Assembly (NCBI GenBank): GCA_017461685.1
Contig: JAFTXF010000041.1
Coordinates: 1 to 14,084, forward strand
Length of the DNA stretch: 14,084 nt
Source of the DNA: Lachnospiraceae bacterium
GTDB lineage: Bacteria; Bacillota; Clostridia; Lachnospirales; Lachnospiraceae
Reading direction: 5' to 3'
Part shown: piece after piece, positions 6,891 to 13,373 of the stretch
Numbering within the stretch: position 1 is the stretch's first letter
How the letters are laid out: each line of letters starts with the position of its first letter
The notes under the pieces: model-generated
The model's database searches: none
What the model was told of the DNA's origin: nothing
Seen by the model: only the letters and a program-made list of their open reading frames with translations
Program-made: the position numbers and the translations under genes

Positions 6891-8498
6891 ATGAAAAAAT
6901 ACGTAAGTATCACCCTATCCGATTCTATGCAAAAGCTTCTCTTTTGGAGTATATTGCTTTTTGCTTTTCTTATCCGCATCATCAGACTGGAGTCTGTGCC
7001 TACCGGCATCAATCAGGACGAAGCCATGGCTGCAGTAGACGCCTGGGCGCTGTCTCAGTACGGCACTGACCGTTTTGGCATGCAATGGCCGGTTCATTTT
7101 ACCGCCTGGGAATACGGACAGATGAGCGTGCTGCTCAGCTACCTCATGATTCCTTTTATCAAGATATTCGGTTTTACTACCTTTGCTATCCGCCTGCCTA
7201 TGGTGTTTGCAAGCGTAGCCGGAGTTGCTTTGATATATTTGATTGTACGTAAATTATTTTCCGGCAATCTGGCGCTGGCTGCCATGGCTTTTGCGGCAGT
7301 CAATCCGTGGCACTTTATGCAGAGCCGCTGGAGTCTGGACTGCAATCTTTTCCCGCATGTTTTTTTACTGGCCTTTTACCTGCTGCTAAAGGGCTTCGAA
7401 AAGCGTAAATTTCTGTACATATCCATGATATTTTTCGGGTTAACCTTTTACTGTTATGGCGTGGCGGTTTACACCGTGCCTGTTTTCCTTTTTGCCTATG
7501 CGGCATGGTGTCTGTGGCACAAGGAATTTAGCCGGAAGGACATTCTCATCAGTGTATGCATCTTTCTTGCTGTTGCCTTGCCGGAAATCCTTGTTATGGT
7601 CATCAATATGTTCGGTTTGCCGACCATTGAGACTCCTATATTTACCATCCCTTACTTCCCGGACAGCATGCGCAGCAACGATATACTGTTTTTAAATTTT
7701 TCCTGGGAACAGCTGCAGAAAAATGCACAGGCACTGTTAAAGCAGGCCTTTTTGCAAAATCCGGACCCTTTATACAATGCTCTGCCTGATTTCGGCCCGA
7801 TGTATCATTTAAGCATTCCTTTTATGTTTGTGGGCATCTGGCAATTTACAAAAAAGCTTTTCTCCTGCAAGAACAAGCATGAAAAGACCTTATCCTTTGC
7901 CCTTTTTAGCTTTCTGATAGCCAGCCTCTGGGCCGGACTTGTTACTTATCAGGTTAATATCAACCGTATCAATATTATTTTTTATCCGCTGATTATCTTT
8001 ACGGTTTATGGCATTTCCCGGTTTATTGAGAGGCTGTCCAAATACCGCATTTATGTACGGAATGGTTTCATTATTGCATACAGCATCCTGGCTATCAGCT
8101 TTATGACCCAGTATTTCGGCAGCTTTGCTACGGATATCCGCACCATGTTTAACGTGGATTTCTCACAAATTATCCGAGAGGCAGACCAATTGGAGGACTA
8201 CGATACCCTATACGTATCTTCCAACGTGGGCTGGCAGACCAATTACAAAATGGCTGAGATTCTAACCCAGTACAGCTGCAAAATCGACGCCCTGTACTAT
8301 CAGGAACAGACCAACGAAACCGGTGGCAGAACCTTACTGCCTTACTCCTACCGGTATCGTTTTGTGACGATTGCACGTCAGAAATCCTTTGACATAGATG
8401 CACTTTACGTACTGCATCGGAATGATTTGCAGTACACTCCGGAAGCGTATGATGTCATTTTGACCTGTGGAGATTTTCTGGCAGTTGATTTCAGATAG
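6891..8498 (+). CDS. GT39 (PMT_2/ArnT-like) membrane glycosyltransferase
   Basis: A 535-residue polytopic protein. The first membrane helix is about 17-33. Next comes the first outer loop RLESVPTGINQDEAMAAVDA with D43-E44, the usual GT-C/PMT catalytic position. The block YGQMSVLLSYLMIPFIKIFGFTTFAIRLP (about 75-103) is typical of PMT_2 proteins, ending in the conserved R-L-P at the start of helix 2. About ten further helices are separated by short loops, and the last ~110 residues are a soluble outer domain. Such enzymes move sugar from a polyprenyl-phosphate donor to a surface glycan, lipid or protein. The GtrB-like gene across the divergent promoter could supply the donor. GGAGG lies four bases before the ATG. 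The gene stands alone on the plus strand. Confidence 0.87.
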   Translation: MKKYVSITLSDSMQKLLFWSILLFAFLIRIIRLESVPTGINQDEAMAAVDAWALSQYGTDRFGMQWPVHFTAWEYGQMSVLLSYLMIPFIKIFGFTTFAIRLPMVFASVAGVALIYLIVRKLFSGNLALAAMAFAAVNPWHFMQSRWSLDCNLFPHVFLLAFYLLLKGFEKRKFLYISMIFFGLTFYCYGVAVYTVPVFLFAYAAWCLWHKEFSRKDILISVCIFLAVALPEILVMVINMFGLPTIETPIFTIPYFPDSMRSNDILFLNFSWEQLQKNAQALLKQAFLQNPDPLYNALPDFGPMYHLSIPFMFVGIWQFTKKLFSCKNKHEKTLSFALFSFLIASLWAGLVTYQVNINRINIIFYPLIIFTVYGISRFIERLSKYRIYVRNGFIIAYSILAISFMTQYFGSFATDIRTMFNVDFSQIIREADQLEDYDTLYVSSNVGWQTNYKMAEILTQYSCKIDALYYQEQTNETGGRTLLPYSYRYRFVTIARQKSFDIDALYVLHRNDLQYTPEAYDVILTCGDFLAVDFR

Positions 8499-8608
8499 CG
8501 CATCCGGCTCTGCTTTTATCATTGGTATGTCAAACCGGATATACAAAAATAAACCACTGAAATAATTTGATTTTTGGATATTTATACCGACAAAAAAGAA
8601 GCTGTCCG

Positions 8609-8662
8609 AAGAGGCTTGGGTTATCTCATTCGTTACAGGAATAGATATAACCCCAGCCTCTT
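8609..8662. terminator. Terminator-like hairpin between convergent genes
   Basis: AAGAGGCTTGGGTTAT (8609-8624) and ATAACCCCAGCCTCTT (8647-8662) pair over 16 bp with one mismatch and a 22-nt loop. On the minus strand a T-run follows (A-run 8592-8597 on the plus strand), about 11 bases past the stem; the plus-strand side has only a short TTT. It lies 10 bases beyond the end of the broken small gene at 8672 and 110 bases after the GT39 stop, so it may serve both. A weaker ATCCGG/CCGGAT pair (8502-8507, 8535-8540) lies just after the GT39 stop. Confidence 0.5.
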
Positions 8663-8671
8663 TGTTATGCC

Positions 8672-8884
8672 CTACATAACATAGCTCTCATAAAGTTTAT
8701 CTGCCTCTACTGCAAAACATATCGGCAAATCTTTAAAATGTATAACAAGCTCGGATTCCCCATCCTGCTCAGAGATTTCTGCCGCTTCAAAAATTGCTTT
8801 GTCCATAGTGCCATTTAAAATCTTTGCCTGCATAGCAACTTTCACAACAACCAGTAATTATTGTTCTGTTAATTTTTTCTCCAT
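8672..8884 (-). pseudogene. Small gene of 70 codons interrupted by an in-frame TAA at codon 9
   Basis: On the minus strand, an AGGAG ribosome site (8896-8900) precedes an ATG at 8884. The frame then reads MEKKLTEQ, a TAA stop (8858-8860), and continues open for 61 more codons (ending KLYESYVM, TAG at 8672). The downstream part looks coding: it includes AKILNGTMDKAIFEAAEI and ELVIHFKDLPICFAVEADK. A single C-to-T change (CAA to TAA) would explain the stop. Restart at the GTG (8845) or ATG (8833) is possible, but neither has a visible ribosome site. I do not recognise the family. A small acidic accessory protein of a mobile element or regulatory system is possible. Confidence 0.55.
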
Positions 8885-8930
8885 AGTTTTTGTTTCTCCT
8901 TAATTTTCTAATAAAATTTTAAAAAAAGAA

Positions 8931-8959
8931 AAGCGGAGACTCAATCATACTCTCCACTT
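8931..8959. terminator. Bidirectional terminator-like hairpin
   Basis: AAGCGGAGA (8931-8939) pairs with TCTCCACTT (8951-8959) with one mismatch and an 11-nt loop. An A-rich tract precedes it (8921-8930) and GTCTTTT follows, so it could act in either direction. It lies upstream of the broken small gene and of the toxin-antitoxin promoter. Confidence 0.5.
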
Positions 8960-9026
8960 GTCTTTTGATATCTATAATATGTAAGAAAAAAATATTTTAA
9001 AATTAGGTTTAGTATAAAATCAGTGT

Positions 9027-9095
9027 TTACCCTCGCTCTTTCACTGTATCTAGGTAAGTATCGATAATACCACTCATGTCATCAAATGCTTGCAT
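9027..9095 (-). pseudogene. Possible C-terminal gene remnant (22 codons)
   Basis: A minus-strand frame from an ATG at 9095 to a TAA at 9027 reads MQAFDDMSGIIDTY followed by LDTVKERG, which looks more protein-like than random. There is no ribosome site. The frame stays open further upstream only because the antitoxin antisense happens to lack stops. It may be the end of a gene whose 5' part was replaced when the toxin-antitoxin module arrived. Confidence 0.2.
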
Positions 9096-9118
9096 TTGCT
9101 TGCACTTTTGGTTATAAT
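9084..9118 (+). promoter_or_regulatory. Toxin-antitoxin promoter with palindromic operator over the -35 box
   Basis: The -35 box TTGCAT (9090-9095) and the -10 box TATAAT (9113-9118) are 17 bases apart, close to consensus. The palindrome AAATGC-TT-GCATTT (9084-9097) covers the -35 box, and a second partial TGCTTGCA copy follows (9097-9104). RelB/DinJ antitoxins usually repress their own operon through such palindromes, so this is the likely operator. An AAAGGAGG ribosome site (9132-9139) lies before the antitoxin ATG. Confidence 0.7.
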
Positions 9119-9147
9119 AAAGGTAGCCAAGAAAGGAGGATGTTATC

Positions 9148-9429
9148 ATGGCTAATTCATTAATCCAATTCCGTACAGAAGAAGCTTCCAGAATCAAAGC
9201 AATCAATATCTGTGAAAAACTAGGAATCGATTTGCAGACGTATATGAGGATGTGCATTTCAAGGCTTATACAGGAAAATGGCATTCCTTTCAGCATGAAT
9301 CTAAACGATCTATCTGAAAACCGAGCAATCAGCGCTATGAAAGCTGCCAGCAGAATTGCTGAAGAAAATGGCATTTCTGATATGACACTGGATGAGATCA
9401 ACGCCGAAATCTCTGAGGCAAGAAAGTAG
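9148..9429 (+). CDS. RelB/DinJ family antitoxin
   Basis: A 93-residue protein. The N-terminal ribbon-helix-helix region reads SLIQFRTEEASRIKAINICEKLGID, then LQTYMRMCISRLIQENGIPF, the hallmark RelB/DinJ segment (T-Y/A-x-R-M/x-C-I-x-R) ending in the G-I-P-F turn. The C-terminal ~45 residues are acidic and helical and would cover the toxin. It should dimerise, bind its own operator and neutralise the toxin encoded 8 bp downstream. Two in-frame ENGI segments occur (44-47 and 73-76). The ATG is supported by AAAGGAGG eight bases upstream. Confidence 0.9.
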   Translation: MANSLIQFRTEEASRIKAINICEKLGIDLQTYMRMCISRLIQENGIPFSMNLNDLSENRAISAMKAASRIAEENGISDMTLDEINAEISEARK

Positions 9430-9437
9430 GTGCTTTT

Positions 9438-9860
9438 GTGAGATATTATGCTGTTATTGATACAAATGTACTTGTATCCGCAATGTTAAAATGGAATTCC
9501 GTTCCCGGAAATGTCATGGAACTTGTTTTTGACGGACCCATTATACCGGTGTACAACTTTGAAATCCTGAAAGAGTACCGGGAAGTGCTTTCCCGTCCGA
9601 AATTCCATTTCACAAAAGATATCGTAGACACTGTTATAGATAATATAGAAAGCAAGGGCATTCCTGTTGAGGCGAAAGAACTTGACACCGTACTTCCTGA
9701 CCCAAAAGACCGAGTATTTTACGAAGTGGTTTTTGAGAAACGCAAAACCGAGGATGCTTATCTGGTCACCGGAAACCTAAAACATTTTCCAGTTGAAACC
9801 TTTATTGTTACTCCGCGAGAAATGCTGGATATCGTATACTCAGAAGCAAAATTTGAATAA
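9438..9860 (+). CDS. PIN-domain toxin (TIGR00305/COG1569-type)
   Basis: A 140-residue PIN-domain protein starting at a GTG; TAGGTG, which overlaps the antitoxin stop, is the likely ribosome site. The acidic active site looks intact: D8 in VIDTNVLVSA, E46 in NFEILKEYREVLSRPKF, D88/D91 in LPDPKDRVF and D106 in KTEDAYLVTGNLKHFP. The L-V-T-G-N-x-K-H-F ending is typical of the 'putative toxin component, PIN family' group. Such toxins are Mg-dependent ribonucleases. The eight-base gap to the RelB/DinJ gene implies one transcript. Most RelB/DinJ antitoxins pair with RelE/YafQ-fold toxins, so this is a swapped pairing. Residues 64-71 are encoded inside a 27-bp sequence repeated downstream at 10091-10117. 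Confidence 0.9.
   Translation: MRYYAVIDTNVLVSAMLKWNSVPGNVMELVFDGPIIPVYNFEILKEYREVLSRPKFHFTKDIVDTVIDNIESKGIPVEAKELDTVLPDPKDRVFYEVVFEKRKTEDAYLVTGNLKHFPVETFIVTPREMLDIVYSEAKFE
9625..9651 (+). repeat. 27-bp direct repeat, copy 1 (inside PIN toxin gene)
   Basis: An exact 27-bp match to 10091-10117, beginning TAGACACTGTTATAG and ending AATATAGAAA. In the toxin frame it encodes DTVIDNIE. The flanks differ on both sides, so the match is limited to these bases. Confidence 0.9.
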
Positions 9861-9888
9861 CAATCACAAAAAGCAGATAGTCATTTAG

Positions 9889-9968
9889 TAAGTGCCTCAA
9901 AAGATAGTGTAGTGTAAATCAGCGAATATTCCTTGCTATACTAACTACATCATAATTTGAGGCACTTA
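9889..9968. repeat. 80-bp terminal-inverted-repeat hairpin (MITE-like or terminator)
   Basis: TAAGTGCCTCAAA (9889-9901) and TTTGAGGCACTTA (9956-9968) are perfect 13-bp inverted arms. Weaker inner complementarity exists between the segments around 9903-9915 and 9937-9952. Its ends and size fit a very small non-autonomous element, perhaps derived from a larger insertion sequence. It lies 29 bp after the toxin stop and may also act as that operon's transcription end, although no T-run follows. It appears to have cut off the minus-strand reading frame that enters it at 9968. Confidence 0.6.
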
Positions 9969-10048
9969 TACCCGATATAGAGATTCTCCTGATTCTTCTT
10001 TCTTTCCAATAGCATATACCTTCGAAAATCATCCCTACTCATCGCCAT
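9950..10048 (-). pseudogene. Truncated small ORF running into the 80-bp hairpin
   Basis: A minus-strand frame from an ATG at 10048 (or the ATG at 10042) starts MAMSRDDFRRYMLLERKKNQ and ends after 32 codons inside the hairpin element (last residues YKCLKL). A GGAG-like site precedes the start. The charged, structured opening suggests the N-terminus of a real protein whose remainder was replaced by the element. I do not recognise the family. Confidence 0.35.
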
Positions 10049-10175
10049 GTTTCTCCGCTTCAATTACAATTCCAAAATCAAGTACCCCATTAGACACTGT
10101 TATAGATAATATAGAAATTTTCTTCTTATATTCAAAGTGGGAAAATACGGGAAGAGCTAAAATAAAGGCTTTCCA
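10035..10175 (-). pseudogene. Possible C-terminal gene fragment upstream of the truncated small ORF
   Basis: This minus-strand frame is open for 46 codons and ends SNGVLDFGIVIEAEKHGDE, then TAG. That stop overlaps the ATGAGTAG start of the truncated ORF, an arrangement typical of translationally coupled genes. It has no start codon of its own with a ribosome site. Its middle part is encoded by the second copy of the 27-bp repeat. This suggests a degraded two-gene operon, but the length alone is not statistically strong. Confidence 0.25.
10091..10117 (+). repeat. 27-bp direct repeat, copy 2 (outside any intact gene)
   Basis: An exact second copy of 9625-9651, 466 bp downstream in the same orientation. 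Recombination between the copies would delete the toxin 3' end and the hairpin element. Confidence 0.9.
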
Positions 10176-10200
10176 CTAATTCTTCCTTCTAATTTCGGCA

Positions 10201-10229
10201 TCCAAAAAAACCTCTGTTTGGAGTTTTTT
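10201..10229. terminator. Terminator-like hairpin between toxin island and uxaA
   Basis: TCCAAA (10201-10206) pairs with TTTGGA (10217-10222) and is followed by six T's (10224-10229) on the plus strand. On the minus strand the same region gives a short CTC/GAG stem followed by a seven-base T-run, so it could end the uxaA transcript, whose stop lies about 90 bases upstream. Function in both directions is plausible. Confidence 0.5.
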
Positions 10230-10317
10230 ATTTTAGTTTTTTGTGTTCGCTGCAAATTTAGTTGGTCTCTGGAGTAAAAAATGGATTACCTCTCTACAAC
10301 AGCCTTATAAAATTCTC

Positions 10318-11799
10318 TTACAAAGTAACCCCCTGCTTAAATATCGCCATATCATGGAAACCGCTTTCTTCTGCGCAAACCTTCCTGCCGGATGCCACTT
10401 CTACCACATAGTCAAACAGCGCCTGTGCCGTCTCAGCCATAGATTTATCCTCTACTAACACGCCGGTATTAAAGTCAATCCAGTTAGCCTTCTTGCCTGC
10501 CAGGCGGGAGTTAGTGGAAATTTTTACCGTCGGTACCGGTGACGCAAACGGGGTGCCGCGGCCTGTGGTAAATAGCACAATATGCGCACCGCTGGCTGCC
10601 AGGGCAGTACTTGCTACCAGGTCATTACCGGGAGCGCTTAACAAATTAAGTCCCGGTGTAGTAACTCTTTCCCCGTATGCCAATACGCCCTTAACCGGGG
10701 AAGAACCGGACTTCTGGGTACAGCCTAAGGACTTGTCCTCTAAGGTAGAGATACCGCCCTTCTTGTTGCCCGGAGAAGGGTTCTCGTAAATAGTCTGGTT
10801 GTGGGAAGTAAAGTAATTTTTAAAGTCGTTAATCAAATCAACGGTCTTGTTAAATAACTCTTCGTTGGCACAACGGTTCATCAAAATGGTTTCTGCGCCG
10901 AACATTTCCGGTACTTCTGTCAGAATGGTAGTGCCGCCCTTGGAAATCAGGATGTCGGAGAAGCGTCCCACACAAGGATTGGCTGTAATACCTGAGAAAC
11001 CGTCGGAACCGCCACATTTCAAGCCGATCACCAGCTTAGAAACGCTGATTGGCTCTCTTTCGAACCCTGCTGCATAATCGATCAGTTCCTTACACAGCTC
11101 CACGCCCTCTGCCAGTTCGTCTTCCACTTCCTGAGAAACTAAGAACTTCACACGCTTCGGGTCGTATTCACCAATGTACTCTTTTAAAATATCAATATTG
11201 GAATTCTCACAGCCAAGGCCTAATACAAGTACACCGCCTGCATTTGGGTGATTAATCAAATCGGCCAGAATGGTACGGGTGTATTCCTGGTCATCGCCCA
11301 TCTGAGAGCAACCGTACGGATGCGGGAATGCGATAACTTCCTCTACAGAGCCCTTTGCAAAAGTAGAAGCTTCTCTTGCAATCGCGGTAGCCACGTTATT
11401 CACACAGCCAACAGTAGGAATAACCCAGATCTCGTTACGTACGCCAACCTTACTGTCCGGACGGTGAAAGCCCAGGAAGGTCACGTCTTCTGTGGTCTTT
11501 TCCTCTACGGTAACAGGCTTATATGTATAATCTAATAAATCGCCTAAAGCAGTCTTTACATTGTGGGTATGAATCCACTGACCCACCCCAATATCTTCCT
11601 TAGCATTACCGATACGAAAACCGTACTTGATCACCTCAGCACCGCCCGGGATATCCTTAATAGCCATTTTGTGACCTGCAGGGATTTCTTCTGCTGCAGT
11701 CACCTGTACACCACCCAAATCAATAACTGTACCTGCTGCCAATGTATTTATCGCAACAACAACGTTGTCGTCCTCATGAATTCTTATAAAGTCTTGCAT
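10318..11799 (-). CDS. uxaA: Altronate dehydratase
   Basis: A 493-residue protein, the usual UxaA length. The N-terminal SAF domain (about 1-82) includes PAGHKMAIKDIPGGAEVIKYG and ends IGVGQWIHTHNV. The dehydratase domain starts with GFHRPDSKVGVRNEIWVIPTVGCVNN (110-135). Conserved cysteine motifs follow: HPYGCSQMGDD (C164), LGLGCENS (C197), and the GLKCGGSDGFSGITANPCVG block. These fit the Fe-dependent UxaA/GarD family, which converts D-altronate to 2-keto-3-deoxy-D-gluconate. The start lies within the last codons of uxaB (16-bp overlap) after a GAGGG site, so the two are translated together. It is the last gene of the operon, with a likely terminator at 10201-10229. The related galactarate dehydratase is less likely because uxaB is the neighbour. 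Confidence 0.95.
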   Translation of the reverse strand: MQDFIRIHEDDNVVVAINTLAAGTVIDLGGVQVTAAEEIPAGHKMAIKDIPGGAEVIKYGFRIGNAKEDIGVGQWIHTHNVKTALGDLLDYTYKPVTVEEKTTEDVTFLGFHRPDSKVGVRNEIWVIPTVGCVNNVATAIAREASTFAKGSVEEVIAFPHPYGCSQMGDDQEYTRTILADLINHPNAGGVLVLGLGCENSNIDILKEYIGEYDPKRVKFLVSQEVEDELAEGVELCKELIDYAAGFEREPISVSKLVIGLKCGGSDGFSGITANPCVGRFSDILISKGGTTILTEVPEMFGAETILMNRCANEELFNKTVDLINDFKNYFTSHNQTIYENPSPGNKKGGISTLEDKSLGCTQKSGSSPVKGVLAYGERVTTPGLNLLSAPGNDLVASTALAASGAHIVLFTTGRGTPFASPVPTVKISTNSRLAGKKANWIDFNTGVLVEDKSMAETAQALFDYVVEVASGRKVCAEESGFHDMAIFKQGVTL

Positions 11800-13259
11800 A
11801 ATGCTGCCCTCATGCCGCTTGCCTTAATATCCTCTAAATATGCTGTAACAGCATCCTTTAAGCCAACCACCTGTGTAAGGTCCTGACCGAAGAAATCTTC
11901 TCTGGCCAAAAATGCTGTAACAAATTCCTCTGCAGCCTTTGCAGAATTTGCCGCAAAAAACTCTAAAACTGCTGCATCATCAGAAATCATATACTCTTCC
12001 TCGCCTCTATGTCCAACTAACTTGCCGTCACGGATCTCTGTGCCGGTATAGAATGCCATAAGCGCTGCCAGAGAGAAGGTTAAGTGAGACGGTAACTTGC
12101 CGGTATTTTCCACATAGCCTAATAAAGAAGGCATACATCTTGCTCTCCACTTGGAAACGGAGTTTAAAGAAATGCTAAGCAACGCATGCTTCACGTACGG
12201 ATTTTCAAAACGGGTCTCAACTGCCGCAGCAAATGCCTCCAATTCATCCTTCGGAAGGGTAAGCGTCGGAATCACTTCATCATAAATAGTAGCCTTGATG
12301 AACTTGCGGATATCCGGGTCGTTCATGGACTCTAATACAATATTCTGTCCGCAAAGGAAGGAAGCCAATACGAAAGAAGTATGTGCACCGTTCAAAATAC
12401 GAACCTTACGCTGCTTGTACGGCTTCTGGTTATCTGTGTAAATAACATTCATACCGGGCATACCTGCCATAGCCTTGTCCAAAGGAAGCTCATCGCTGAT
12501 ATCCTTATCAGACTCGATTACCCAGAGTGCAAAAGGCTCACCGGTAACCAGAATACGGTCTTCGTAGCCCAGCTTCTCCCACTCTTCATTGATAGTATCC
12601 CGTGGATAACCGGTAACAATACGGTCAACTAAGGTAGAGGTAAAGATACAAGCTTCATTTACCCATGTCTTGAAGCCTTCCTCCAAGCCCCATAAATCAA
12701 TGAGCCGGTTTACGCACTTCTTAAGCATAATACCGTTGTCATCAATGAGCTCAACCGGAAGCATCACCAGCCCCTTGTCTGCTGCTCCGTGAAAGGTAGT
12801 ATATCTTCTGTATAAGAACTGGGTCAGCTTACCCGGAAAGCTCTTAGCAGGTGTTAAGGTAAACTCATCTGTACTGTCAAATACGATACCTGCTTCTGTG
12901 GTATTGGATACTACAAAACGTAAAGTATCAATCTCTGCAAGTGCCATGTACTTGTCAAATTCATTGACTGAGTCTACGATATCCTGTACGGAAGTAACCT
13001 GTCTGTTTAATACCTTTGCCTCACCTTCTACGATACCTCTTAAGGATACGGTATACTGACAATCCTGCTCCTTAAACATCTCGGTAGAACCGAATGCAAT
13101 GGGCTTAATCAGTACGATATCTCCGTCAAATAAGCCCTTTTCATTGGCGATATCAATCATATAATCTACAAATGCTCTGAGGAAATTACCCTCACCAAAC
13201 TGTACGACCTTAATAGGTCTGTTCTTTTTACCTGTTATAGCTGCATTTAATCGTTCCAT
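11784..13259 (-). CDS. uxaB: Tagaturonate reductase (altronate oxidoreductase)
   Basis: A 491-residue protein of the polyol-specific long-chain dehydrogenase family. The dinucleotide-binding segment is KVVQFGEGNFLRAFVDYMID (17-36). VVSNTTEAGI (116-125) follows, then the GYPRD and VTGEPFALWVIE blocks, and the catalytic K-x4-N-x2-H motif in KVRILNGAHTS (K285, N290, H293). It reduces D-tagaturonate to D-altronate with NADH, the second step of the galacturonate branch. Length and the FGEGNFLRAF start match UxaB; mannonate oxidoreductase UxuB is a paralogue but usually reads differently at this site. AAGGAA-type purine tracts precede the ATG. It lies 114 bp downstream of the GH2 gene and overlaps uxaA. 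Confidence 0.93.
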   Translation of the reverse strand: MERLNAAITGKKNRPIKVVQFGEGNFLRAFVDYMIDIANEKGLFDGDIVLIKPIAFGSTEMFKEQDCQYTVSLRGIVEGEAKVLNRQVTSVQDIVDSVNEFDKYMALAEIDTLRFVVSNTTEAGIVFDSTDEFTLTPAKSFPGKLTQFLYRRYTTFHGAADKGLVMLPVELIDDNGIMLKKCVNRLIDLWGLEEGFKTWVNEACIFTSTLVDRIVTGYPRDTINEEWEKLGYEDRILVTGEPFALWVIESDKDISDELPLDKAMAGMPGMNVIYTDNQKPYKQRKVRILNGAHTSFVLASFLCGQNIVLESMNDPDIRKFIKATIYDEVIPTLTLPKDELEAFAAAVETRFENPYVKHALLSISLNSVSKWRARCMPSLLGYVENTGKLPSHLTFSLAALMAFYTGTEIRDGKLVGHRGEEEYMISDDAAVLEFFAANSAKAAEEFVTAFLAREDFFGQDLTQVVGLKDAVTAYLEDIKASGMRAALCKTL

Positions 13260-13373
13260 ATTTCCTTGTTCCTTTCTTTTCTTTCTGCTGTAGGCGATTG
13301 CAAAAGCCGGCCACCCGCTGTGCGTACTCGCCTTTCATCCGCTGCGAATCCTTTATCAAAAATGCGGTATCCT
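13260..13373 (-). other. Intergenic segment between the GH2 gene and uxaB
   Basis: The segment has no ORF of note. AGGCGA (13292-13297) and TCGCCT (13328-13333) form a 6-bp stem with a GC-rich loop containing GCCGGC and no T-run after it. It could be an mRNA-stability or attenuation hairpin between the first and second operon genes. No clear promoter is visible. Confidence 0.35.

Noticed and set aside
9090..9104. Short TGCTTGCA-type tandem repeats considered as a CRISPR or iteron array
   Set aside because: Only two partial copies, fully explained as operator half-sites at the antitoxin promoter.
9027..9401. 124-codon minus-strand ORF opposite the antitoxin
   Set aside because: It is mostly the antisense of the RelB/DinJ gene, with no ribosome site; only its last 22 codons lie outside and are noted separately.
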